The position numbers and the translations under genes are program-made. Shown here piece by piece: positions 47,970 through 59,900 of a stretch of DNA of 64,000 nt. How positions within the stretch are numbered: the first letter of the stretch is position 1; each line of letters starts with the position of its first letter. The DNA comes from Anaeramoeba ignava (lineage: Eukaryota; Metamonada; Anaeramoebidae): assembly GCA_028826165.1 (NCBI GenBank), contig JAPDFW010000067.1:310001-374000 (forward strand). The letters run 5' to 3'. Below the pieces are notes generated by a model, which was not told where the DNA came from, made no database searches, and saw only the letters and a list, made by a program, of their open reading frames with translations.

Positions 47970-49245
47970 TTATTTTTTTTTATTAAATTTATATCAAAAT
48001 ATTTAATTATATTTAATTAATATTTAATTAGTAAATATCTTTAGAAAATGAAATAAAAAAAGATTATAAATTTAATCTAAATTATTTTAATTAATAAATT
48101 AAATAATAAATTAAATAAAATATTTTAATAAATTTATATCAAAATAATTAATAATATTTAATTAATATTTAATTAGTAAATATCTTTAGAAAATAAAATA
48201 GAAAAAGATTATAAATTTAATCTAAATTATTTTTAATTAATAAATTAAATAATAAATTAAATAAAATATTTTTATTAAATTTATATCAAAATAATTAATT
48301 ATATTTAATTAATATTTAATTAGAAAATATCTTTAGAAAATGAAATAGAAAAAGATTATAAATTTAATCTAAATTATTCTAATTAAAAATTAAATAATAA
48401 ATTAAATAAAATATTTTAATAAATTTATATCAAAATAATTAATTATATTTAATTAATATTTAATTAGTAAATATTCTTATAAAATAAAATAGAAAAAGAT
48501 TATAAATTTAATTTAAATTATTCTAATTAAAAATTAAATAATAAATTAAATAAAATATTTTAATAAATTTATATCAAAATATTTAATTATATTTAATTAA
48601 TATTTAATTAGAAAATATTCTTAGAAAATAAAATAGAAAAAGATTATAAATTTAATTTAAATTATTCTAATTAAAAATTAAATAATAAATTAAATAAAAT
48701 GTTTTATTAAATTTATATCAAAATATTTAATTATATTTAATTAATATTTAATTAGAAAATATCTTTAGAAAATAAAATAGAATAAGATTATAAATTTAAT
48801 TTAAATTATTCTAATTAATAAATTAAATAAAAAATTAAATAAAATATTTTATTAAATTTATATCAAAATATTTAATTATATTTAATTAATATTTAATTAG
48901 AAAATATCCTTAGAAAATGAAATAGAAAAAGATTATAAATTAAATCTAAATTATTCTAATTAATAAATTAAATAAAAAATTAAATAAAATATTTTATTAA
49001 ATTTATATTAAAATAATTAATTATATTTAATTAATATTTAATTAGAAAATATCTTTAGAAAATAAAATAGAAAAAGATTATAAATTTAATTTAAATTATT
49101 CTAATTAAAAAATTAAATAAAAAATTAAATAAAATGTTTTATTAAATTTATATCAAAATATTTAATTATATTTAATTAATATTTAATTAGAAAATATCTT
49201 TATAAAATGAAATAGAAAAAGATTATAAATTTAATCTAAATTAAA
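47970..49245. repeat. satellite B, second array (~145-bp units)
   Basis: About nine units of 143-147 bp of the satellite B type. The last unit fades into AATTTAATTGATGAAATTG near 49245. From there to the WNK start about 400 bp are plain AT-rich sequence with a TTTTTTTTTCATTTTTTTATTTTTC tract at 49441-49473. Confidence 0.85.
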
Positions 49246-49659
49246 AAAAATTTAATTGATGAAATTGATCTTAATTTAAATTTTAAATAAAAAAAATAAA
49301 TAATTTTTTGAGTTGGATTTGACAAAGAAAATTAAAAAGGAGATAAAAGGAGAATTTTATTTAAAAAAAATAATTAAAAAATAAAATTGATCAATAATGC
49401 CCAAATAAACAAAAGAAGAAATTAAATTAAAAGAAGAAATTTTTTTTTTCATTTTTTTATTTTTCATTTTTCTTCTTTTTTTTTTTTGCTTTTTTTTAAT
49501 TATAAAATCTTAATTTTTTTTAATTAAATATAATTTTGTTTTTGTTATTTTAAAATTAATTTTTTACAAAACAAAACAAAACAAATTAAATTATAAAAAA
49601 TTAATCAAAAAAAAAATATAAAAAAAAAAAACGAATTTTCTTATAAATTTCAAAAACGA

Positions 49660-51740
49660 ATGGAACAAGAAAAATCATTTACAAAAATTGAAACACATGA
49701 AAACTTTGCAAAAGTAAGAAATAAAAAATAAACAAAAAAATAAATAAAAAATAATAAAAATAAAAAATTTGAAGTATTCAAAAATAATTGGAAAAGGAGC
49801 TTTTAAAACAGTATTTTATGGAATTAATTTAGAACAAGGAAATGAAATTGCATGGAATGAAATAGATTTAGGAAGAATTAGCGAGCAAGATTACAAAAAA
49901 CTAAAAAAAGAAATAGAAATATTAAAAATAATAAAAAATTCACAAATAATTCGACTTCTTGGTTATTGGTTGGATTCAAACAATGAAAAATTAATTTTTA
50001 TAACGGAAATGATGCAATCAGGAAGTTTAAGAAATTATATTGATAAATTCAAACAAATAAGTGTTCGCGCAATTAAAAAGTTTAGTTATCAAATTTTACA
50101 AGGAATTGATTATCTTCATTCTCTTGATCCTCCAATTATTCATCGTGATATTAAATGTGATAATATTTTTTTTAATGGAAGTGATGGTTCAATTAAAATT
50201 GGTGATCTTGGAGAATCTACAATTCTAAATAATGGTTATGCCAAGAGTGTTATTGGTAAATTTCACAATAATTCAAACAAATCAAAAGATTTATTTATTA
50301 AATCCAAATTAAATTCAAATTAAATTCAAATTAAATTCAAATTAAATTCAAATTAAATTCAAATTCAAATTAAATTCAAATTAAAATTAAATTCAAATTA
50401 AATTCAAATTAAATTCAAATTAAATTAAATTCAAATTAAATTTAAATTCAAATTAAAAATTAAATTCAAATTAAATTCAAATTCAATTAAATTCAAAATC
50501 AAATTCAAATTAAATTCAAATTCAAATTAAAAATTAAATTCAAATTCAAATTAAATTCAAATTAAAAATTAAATTCAAATTAAATTCAAATTAAATTAAA
50601 TTCAAAAAAAAAATGGATCATCTTCTCTCTTTTAGGTACACCTCAATTTATGGCTCCAGAATTATATGATGAAAAATATACAGAAAAAGTCGATATTTAT
50701 GCATTTGGAATGTCTGTTTTAGAAATGGCAACAGGTGATTATCCTTATTGTGAATGTGAAAATCCTGCTCAAATTTTCAAAAAAGTTACTTCAGTAATTT
50801 TAATTATAAAATATTTGATAAATATAAATAATTTTTATATTAAATGTGCTTTTTTATTATTCATTTTATATTTTAATAGGGAATTCCTCCAAAATCATTA
50901 AATAAAATTGCAAATCAAGAAATTCAAGATTTTGTAAAACTTTGCTTACTTCCAGAAAATGAAAGACCTTCTGCAAATCAACTTTTAAATCATCCATTTT
51001 TTGCTTCATTAAATGTGTCTCAAAATCAATTTTCGACAACAAATGGAAATTTTGAAGATAATTCAACTGATGAACAAATTTCAAATCAAATCCTTGAAAC
51101 TATTAAAGAAAATGAAAAAAATCAAGAACTGATAAAAATTGAAGAATTTATAAAAATTGAACAAATTATCCAAAATGAAGTTGAACAAAAAAACGAAGAA
51201 GTTCCAAAAATTCAAAAAAATTTAAAACAATTCATTAAACCAAGACATGCAGTTTCATTACAAGAAAAAAAAGAAAGAATGAAAAAATTAAAAATTATGA
51301 TCCAAAAAGAATATCTAAAAGATGATTTTTCAAAAACATCAGAAAATTTGAAAGATTTGTTAAATCAAAAAGAAGAAAAAATTGTTGTTTCAAGAAAAAA
51401 TAGGAGATTTAGTATTTCTGCTATTAAAGACAAAGGAACAAATAGGAAAAATGATTCACCAAATTTTTTAACTCCAATGACTTCAGTTATTCTTGAATCT
51501 GAAGAGAACCAGAAAAATTCAAATTCATTTCAATCAAGTTTATTAGAATTTCCATTTTCTTCACAAAATGAAAATTGTGCTTTGGATATAGAAATTCAAA
51601 AAAAAAGACAAACCAAATTAACAAATGCTATTAAAAAATTTGATTTGAAATCTAATTTTAGCCCAAATCAAGAATTGGTTCCAATGTCATTAGTTGTTTC
51701 AAATAAATTAAAAGAAAGTCCTAATTCAACTTTCTTTTAA
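49660..51740 (+). CDS. WNK: WNK-type serine/threonine kinase
   Basis: 517 residues. Exons 49660-49713, 49775-50255, 50636-50793, 50880-51740; phases 0, 1, 0 agree. Kinase domain at residues 19 to about 270. The glycine loop GKGAFKTV places a Lys (Lys29) in strand 2, and the usual VAIK Lys is replaced (IAWNE, Asn46): the defining WNK layout. Catalytic loop HRDIKCDN (Asp143), metal loop GDLGE (Asp162), activation segment [12 protein letters not shown] split by intron 2, then [19 protein letters not shown]. WNKs sense chloride and osmotic stress and act through OSR1/SPAK-type kinases; the DLG Leu is in place. The remaining about 240 residues are charged and possibly coiled, with no clear autoinhibitory domain. 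Intron 2 (380 nt) is repeat; the others are 61 and 86 nt. Confidence 0.9.
50256..50635. repeat. AAATTCAAATTA repeat filling WNK intron 2
   Basis: About 300 bp of AAATTCAAATTAAATTC units between the donor in SVIG and the acceptor CTCTTTTAG. Confidence 0.8.
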
Positions 51741-51925
51741 AAAGAACTAAAAAATGACACTTTCCTTTTCTTAAAACAAAAAAAATTTCAGTTCATTTTG
51801 TTTATTGTTTTTGTTTTTGTTCTTGTTCTCTTTTTTTTTTAAAAAAGATTAATAATAATAATTCAAAAAGAAAAGAAAAAATTTGTTTTTATTCCAACAA
51901 CAAAATTTGTTTTATTTTTTATTTT

Positions 51926-54900
51926 TTAATTTTGGTTTTCATTTTCATTTTGATTTTGATTTTGATTTTGATTTTTTTGAAGAATCTTTTTTTTAAGATG
52001 TTTTTTCTTTTGTTGATTATTTTTATTATTTTGTTGATTATTTTTTGATTTTTCAAATTTTGGGATTCGATCAATAGTTGCTTTTTCAAGATGAATATAA
52101 TTAGTTGGATAATATATTAATTCTTTAGGTAATTTTACTTCTGCTTTCACTTTTTCCAATGATTTAAGAGCAAGAAGAAGATAAACTTCGAGAGATTTTG
52201 GAAAATAAGTAAAATCAACAAAATCTTTAAAAATTTCGATCCATTCATTTTTTTCAAGAACTGGTTCATATTTTTGACTAAAATTAGAGAATTTCATTAA
52301 ATCATAACCAGTTCTCTCTTCGATTGAACGGAAACGAAGTTCAATTTGAGTGAATAATTTCTGGTCTTGAGTTTGTTTTTCAGGTTCCAAAGCAAAACCT
52401 GTTCTTATTTTTGTTCTTTGCACTTTGAAAACTACAATGTAGCAAAAATAATCACGAACAACTTCAAAACTTGATAAAAAGAATTTGAAAAAGAATTTTT
52501 CACTCAAAATAAAATCTGATATCAATTGATTTCGGAAATTGTCAGGAAGAAAATCGATGATATTGTAAATAAAAGCAAGAGTTGTCATTAAATTTTGGTA
52601 GTTATCAGTTTCAAGGAGAGTGCGGATTGATTCCAAAAGAAGATTGAGATTAAGAAACTTCAAAGTTGATGAATTAATGAATTTGAGGTTTGAATTCTGG
52701 CATGATTTCAAATACACTCTTTTTATTATTGTTTCGCAGTTTGAAAGTGTGCAATCAACACAATGAGCGTTATATGCATTTGTTCTTTTGAGATAGACTT
52801 GGAAAATGATATTAATTATTTGTATGTTTGATAATTCGTCAATAAGTTTTATTGTTAATTCTTTTGTGATATCTTCTGGTTTAATTTTGCAAATTTCGAA
52901 AATTAGGGCTTTGATTATTTCAATGAATCCAGGAAATTTCCAATAACTAAGATTTTTTCCGTATATTGGCTCTACAAATCGGAAAATAGATCCAATAAAC
53001 ATAATAAGAAAGTTCATGTGCTCCATTCTAGAAAGTTTATATTATCAAAAAAAATATTTGTTTTTTATATTAATTGAATTTTTTTTTTTACAAATTTCAT
53101 GTTTTTTCAAAAATTTTTTTATCAACCTATCGATCCAAACTGGTCCTTCGTTTTCCCATCTTTCAAAAACGGCAATTTGACTGACAATTGATGTTGGATT
53201 AGCTTGAAAAGTTGTTGAAGCCCATTTATTATTGTTCTTTTTCTTGAAAAGATTTAATTTCCCAGCTTGCATTGTTCGAACTTGAAAAAGATCTGTTGAG
53301 TTTTTTGTTTTTTTCAAATCATTTGCAATGGATAAAGATTTCTCAAGTTTTTTTGGAAATACAAAAGGTTGAGCGAGACTTTTTTCAAGTTCTGTATTGA
53401 ATTGATAAAAATATCCTTGATTTGAAAATATTTCTTGTGAGTTGATTGGAATTTGTTTGTTTTCTTGAAAGTTCAATGATTGAAGTGATTTTTCAAATGA
53501 ACTAAATATTTGAAAAATTCGACGAAAGTGAAGATTATGTTTCACTTTTTTTCTTTGATACTAAAATTGAAATTAAAATTAAATCAAATTTAAATCAAAT
53601 TAAAATCAAATTTAAATCAAATTTAAATCAAATTTAAATCAAATTTAAATCAAATATAAATCAAATTTAAATTAAATTTAAATCAAATATAAATTAAATT
53701 AAAATCAAATTAAAATCAAATTAAAATCAAATATAAATCAAATTTAAATTTAAATATAAATCAAATTTAAGTCAAATATAAATCAAATTAAAATCAAATT
53801 TAAATCAAATTTAAATCAAATATAAATCAAATTTAAATCAAATTTAAATCAATAAATTTAAATCAAATTTAAATCAAATTTAAATCAAATTTAAATCAAA
53901 TTTAAATCAAATATAAATCAAATTTAAATTAAATTTAAATCAAATATAAATTAAATTAAAATCAAATTTAAATCAAATTTAAATCAAATTTAAATCAAAT
54001 TAAAATCAAATTTAATCAAATATAAATCAAATTTAAATCAAATTTAAATCAAATATAAATCAAATATAAATCAAATATAAATCAAATTTAAATCAAATTT
54101 AAATCAAATTTAAATCAAATTTAATCAAATTTAAATCAAATTAAAATCAAATATAAATCAAATATAAATCAAATACAAATCAAATACAAATCAAATTTAA
54201 ATCAAATTAAAATCAAATTTAAATCAAATTTAAATCAAATTTAAATCAAATTTAAATCAAATTTAAATCAAATATAAATCAAATATAAATCAAATATAAA
54301 TCAAATATAAATCAAATATAAATCAAATTTAAATCAAATTTAAATCAAATTTAAATCAAATTTAAATCAAATTTAAATCAAATTTAAATCAAATTTAAAT
54401 TAAATTTAAATCAAATTTAAATCAAATTTAAATCAAATTTAAATCAAATTTAAATCAAATTTAAATCAAATTTAAATCAAATTTAAATCAAATTTAAATC
54501 AAATATAAATCAAATATAAATCAAATTTAAATCAAATATAAATCAAATTTAAATCAAATTTAAATCAAATTTAAATCAAATTAAAATCAAATTAAAATCA
54601 AATTAAAATCAAATTTAATCAAATATAAATTAAATTTAAATCAAATATAAATCAAATTTAAATCAAATATAAATTAAATTTAAATCAAATATAAATTAAA
54701 TTTAAATCAAATATATAAATTAAATTTAAATCAAATTTAAATCAAATATAAATCAATTTAAATCAAATATAAATCAAATTTTAAATCAAATATAATTTAA
54801 ATCAAATTTAAATTAAATTTAAATTAAATATAAATCAAATTAAAATCAAATTAAAATCAAATTTAAATCAAATTTAAATCAAATATAAATCAAATATAAA

Positions 54901-56661
54901 TCAAATTTAAATCAAATATAAATCAAATTTAAATCAAATTTAAATCAAATATAAATCAAATTTAAATCAAATTTAAATCAAATTTAAATCAAATTAAAAT
55001 CAAATTAAAATCAAATTAAAATCAAATTTAATCAAATATAAATTAAATTTAAATCAAATTAAAATCAAATTAAAATCAAATTTAAATCAAATTAAAATCA
55101 AATATAAATTAAATTATAATTAATATTATAATTATATTATATAAGTACATTATCCCAGAAATGAGAAACAAGAGCATGTGAGACACCAGGAAGTCTAAAA
55201 AAATTAACAGCAAGCATATCAACACAAAAAGGAAAAATCAAAGAAAAACCTTTTCCTTTTTCTGTGATTAATTTAGAATCAACCAAAGTTTGTGTTTCAA
55301 TCATTAAAGATCTATATTGGCTCAAAATTCGATCATTTTCAGGTTGGTTTGATAGAATGCTAAATTCTTCTCTTCTTGCAATTGCAGATATTGATTTATA
55401 AAAGAGATGCCTTTTATCAAATATTGCTGCTCCAACATCATTCAATAAATGCGACCAAATTCGAAGAAAAATTTGTATCATAGCTCTTTTTTTTGATATT
55501 TTTTTATAATCTTTTTTATTTTGATTTTAATTTTGATTTAGATTTAGATTTAGATTTATATTTATATTTATATTTAGATTTTAATTTAGATTTTAATTTT
55601 GATTTAGATTTATATTGGTTTAGATTTAGATTTAGATTTATATTTAGATTTATATTTAGATTTAGATTTAGATTTAGATTTGGATTTAGATTTAGATTTG
55701 GATTTAGATTTGGATTTAGATTTAGATTTTGATTTTGATTTTAATTTTGATTTAGATTTAGATTTAGATTTAGATTTAGATTTAGAATTTTGATTTTTGA
55801 TTTTGATTTGAATTTTAGATTTTGAATTTGATTTAGATTTGATTTATATTTGGATTTGGATTTTAGATTTGATTTAGATTTGGATTTGAATTTAGATTTA
55901 TATTTAGATTTTGATTTTAATTTAGATTTTGATTTTGGAGATTTGGATTTAGATTTGATTTTAGATTTAGATTTAGATTTAGATTTATATTTAGATTTTG
56001 ATTTAGATTTTGATTTAGATTTAGATTTGGATTTTAATTTAGATTTTTGATTTTTAATTATAATTTTAATATTAATTTTAATTTAGATTTTTAATTATAA
56101 TTATAATTTTAATATTAATTTTTAATTTTAATTTATATTTAGATTTTAATTTATATTTTAATTTTGATTTAGATTTAGATTTAGATTTAGATTTAGATTT
56201 AGATTTAGATTTAGATTTAGATTTATATTTATATTTATATTTAGATTTATATTTAGATTTTAATTTTGATTTAGATTTAGATTTGGATTTGGATTTGGAT
56301 TTAGATTTAGATTTAGATTTTGATTTTAATTTTGATTTTAATTTAGATTTTAATTTTAATTTTAATATTAATATTAATATTAATTTTGATTTTAATTTTA
56401 ATTTTAATTTTAATTTTAATTTTAATTTTAATTTTAATTTTAATTTTAATTTATATTTATATTTTAATTTTAATTTTAATTTTAATTACGAAATGAATGA
56501 AGTTGAAGAAAAGGTAAACATTCTAAAAGATTTTCAGCTTTTTCTCTAATTGAACTTTTTATATTAAAGACATTTTCTAGTTTTTGCATTAACTTAAACA
56601 ATTCACTTAAATTTTTTAATATTTTCTTTTGTGGTTCTGTAAGAAAAATTTGATTTTGCAT
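51926..56661 (-). CDS. helical protein, possibly DUF1765
   Basis: 680 residues. Exons 56661-56490, 55483-55149, 53560-53127, 53027-51926, with phases 1, 0, 2 all agreeing. Mostly alpha-helical, no signal peptide. Segments such as RMEHMNFLIMF, GKNLSYWKFPGF and KFFLSSFEVVRDYFCYIVVF recall DUF1765 proteins of fungi and amoebae, but this is from memory and tentative. Function unknown. The C-terminus is a short basic stretch followed by an Asn-Gln-Glu tract. The ORF of exon 3 stays open past 53127, but only the donor GTTGAT there (phase 2) joins cleanly to the next exon. Introns 1 and 2 (1006 and 1588 nt) are pure repeats. The ATG at 56661 has no TTTTTCATTTTT tract upstream; an ACACGTGT palindrome lies about 60 bp before it. 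Confidence 0.55.
53561..55148. repeat. AAATCAAATTTAAATC repeat filling a 1.6 kb intron
   Basis: A 1588-nt intron of 11-bp AAATCAAATTT units with AAATCAAATAT and AAATCAAATTAA variants. Almost no unique bases remain apart from the splice ends. Confidence 0.88.
55484..56489. repeat. GATTTA hexamer repeat filling a 1 kb intron
   Basis: GATTTAGATTTA with GATTTT, TATTTA and GATTTG variants on the plus strand. The same GATTTA word encodes Lys-Ser repeats in the separase tail. Long Asp/Leu/Phe ORFs on the plus strand here are repeat artefacts. Confidence 0.85.
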
Positions 56662-56719
56662 TTTAATTAAAGCCTTCTCCCAAAAAAATTTTTTTTCGAA
56701 TTTTTGATTTTTTTTTTTA

Positions 56720-56727
56720 ACACGTGT
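56720..56727. promoter_or_regulatory. ACACGTGT palindrome (E-box-like)
   Basis: A perfect 8-bp palindrome with a CACGTG core, standing out in T-rich sequence 59 bp upstream of the ATG at 56661. It may bind a bHLH-type factor; position and rarity in AT-rich DNA are the only evidence. Confidence 0.3.
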
Positions 56728-56940
56728 CAGTTTTTTAAATAAAAAAAAAAAAAGTTTTTCCTGTTCTTCTTTTCTTTTGGAATCTTTTCTTCTTTTTATT
56801 AAATTCCATCAAAAATTTGTGTATTTTTTTGGCATTTTTTTTGAATTTCTTGTTTGAAAAAATCAAGAAAAGAAAAAGAAAAAAAAGAAAAAGCAAAGAA
56901 AAAAGAAGAAAGAAAGTGATAAATTTTGGAATTGCGTGAT

Positions 56941-59900
56941 TCAATATGTAATTGTTGATTGGGGTTTCAGAAAAAATGATACTCTCTTTTTTCCCCATGG
57001 ATGATTTGCCATGAGAGTTTCAATTTGATTTTGTGGTTTAAGATAAATGGGAATTTTTTTTTTGTTCAAAATTTGGACTAGTATCATCAATCTGAATCGC
57101 AATGCTAACCAATGATTCATCACCTGAAGACATTTTTCAATTGGCATTCCCCATGTCAAAACTAACCAAAGAAAGAGAAGAACGAAAATCCCACATTGGG
57201 CTCGGTCAATTTGAAGGTTTGTGGTATCCAAAACAATCCTTTCAAATTTTCTATTATTAACTCCTTCCATAAAAAAGGTGATTCTCTCACCGAAATTGGC
57301 AACTTCCTCTTTCCAACATTGAGGAAAACTGTTAAATTGTAAAATTTGATTCTTATTATGATCAACTATAAAACAGACATAATGATTCACATACCACCAA
57401 ATTAAAGGAACTGGGCTCTTATTTTTATCTTGATCAAATCTCAGAATTCTTTTGCATTCCTCCATGTTTTCAAAAAACTTCTCTTTTTCCATCCATTCTT
57501 TTGATTCTGTTTCAAAAATCCTGATTTGTTCATTTTGGGCCAAATCATTTCTTAGATCTATTGAGGATAGCCAATTAGAAAAAGCTTTCAATTTATTCAA
57601 GTGTGGATTATTGGATTGAAAATTTTGGAAGTACTCAATCAGATTTGGTAGTGTTTGTTGTGTTTTCTCTAAAAATTGGTCAAAATTCTTTCTATCTTCT
57701 GCCTGTTGGTTTTCAAATTCTTGGAGATTTCGGTATCCAGCTGAAAATTTTCTCATAGTAGGATCGAGAATCAATTTAGTCCAATCGGGATCTAAATGGT
57801 ATTGATCCTGAAATAAAAATCTCAGGACAATAGAAATATCCTCAAATTCAAGCCATCCGTTTATATCCCACCTTTCCCACCAAGCTTCATGAATTTCATA
57901 AGTGAGTTGAATGGGTGTTGGCTCATTAATCAAATGATTCAAAAAATCATCTATCTCCGACCGATTCCTCCTTATTTCTTCTTGATATGGATAATTTTGA
58001 AGCATTTTTTGGAGTGGAAAAACTTCTCTTCTTGTTCGGTTTCTCTTTTTTTCATTGGCAAAATCAATTAAACGAGGATTCATTTTTGACCTAATTTTTG
58101 TAATTGGTTCCTTTTTTTTTTTGCCATTACTTTGAGTTTCTCTTTTTTTTGTTTTTGTTTTTGTTTTTGGTCTTTTTGGTTTCAATTTGGTTTCCGATTT
58201 ACAATTTCTTCTCTTCTTTGTTCTTTTTTTTTTTTCTTTTGGAGAATTGGAATTAAAATTTGATTTTTCCACCTCTTTTTGATTCGAAGGTTCATCAATT
58301 TGAAAGATTTCTGGGAGAGATTGATGAAGGAGAATTTTTTGCCAGTTCATATCCTTTTTTTTTCTTCTGTTTTTCTTGTTTTTGTTTGAAAAAGATTCTT
58401 CATCTTCATCTTCATCTTCATCTTCATTTTGAGATTCGTGATATTGTGAAATTTCTTCTCCAAATTCTATTTCCACTTTATATTTTACTTGATTTTCATT
58501 ATTTTGATTATTTTCATTATTTTCATTATTTTGATTATTTTCATTATTTTCATTATTTTTATTATTTTCATTATTTTCATTATTTTTATTATTTTCATTG
58601 TTTTCATTGTTTTGATTATTTTCATTATTTTCATTATTTTTATTATTTTCATTGTTTTCATTATTTTCATTATTTTTATTATTTTCATTGTTTTGATTAT
58701 TTTCATTATTTTCATTGTTTTGATTATTTTCATTATTTTGATCATTTTCATTATTTTCATTATTTTCATTGTTTTGATTATTTTCATTTTGACGTTCTTG
58801 TTCCTTTTCCAAATCACTTTTTTGCCTAGTTCTATTATAATTCCAATCTAAGGAAGCTAATTTATACAAAAGAGGGTAATTTCCTGAATGTGTAAGTTTT
58901 GATCGATAAAGGTTCAGCACACTAAAAAAAGACTCACAATGGCTTGTAGATAGATCATATCGACAATATATCAATTTTTGTAGAATGGGCACATCAGATA
59001 GAATGAGTTTAAGTAATTCAAAATCCTGATTTGTATTGATTTTTTTCTTAACAGTGCAAGGAGGCGTGCTATTATTAGGATCTTTTGAATATTTTTCATT
59101 GAATTTCACGCAGAATTCATGATTTCCATTTGAATGAATGAAATAAATGAACCAATTTTTAAGGAGAATTGGAATATCTCCATGACAACTTTTGATACAT
59201 CTCAAAAAATGAGAAATAATAGAACCTCTCCATTCCAAATATTTATCTTTTTCTTTTTTGAGCTCTTCTCTTTCTTTTTGTGTTAGTTTTCCTACTTTTT
59301 CTGTTTCTTCTCTTTTTTTTCTTTGTTGTGCTAAGAATCTTGTGATTATTTTTGCAATTCTTCTTCTTATACTTCTTGTCACATGCCAAGGATCGAGCAA
59401 ATGCATCACATGTGGCAATTTTTTTGTGATTTCCATACAAGTTTTTTGGTCGTGGATTGTTGCTATGATCGAAAAATTATTTTCTACAGCTTTCACTCCA
59501 TTTGGAATTATAACATTTTCTAGTCCTTGAGATTTGATCGTTTTTGTAGTAGATGAACTTTCAAGATGGCATATGTAGTTGAACTTTGTATTCTTTTCGA
59601 TGAAAGCCCCACATGCATTTGAAGATCTATTGTTTCTATGAGCAAAACCAGTATCATGAGCCAAAATCAAATACACTTTTGGTTTTTCATCCTTCATTTC
59701 TTGAGTTTTAGGTGGATTTTGAATGAGATTGAAATCATAATTTTGATTGGAACAATTCAAACTGTTTTTTTCAACCCTTTTATCATTATTTTCATTATTT
59801 TTATTATTTTCATTATTTTCATTATTTTCATTATTTTCATTATTTTCATTATTTTCATTATTTTTATTATTTTCATTATTTTCATCATTTTCATTGTTTT

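Noticed and set aside
42850..49245. CRISPR-like arrays
   Set aside because: Units of 145-163 bp repeat head to tail without unique spacers and this is eukaryotic DNA; they are satellites.
55493..56549. Asp/Leu/Phe repeat ORFs on the plus strand
   Set aside because: Frame readings of the GATTTA intron array of the minus-strand gene.
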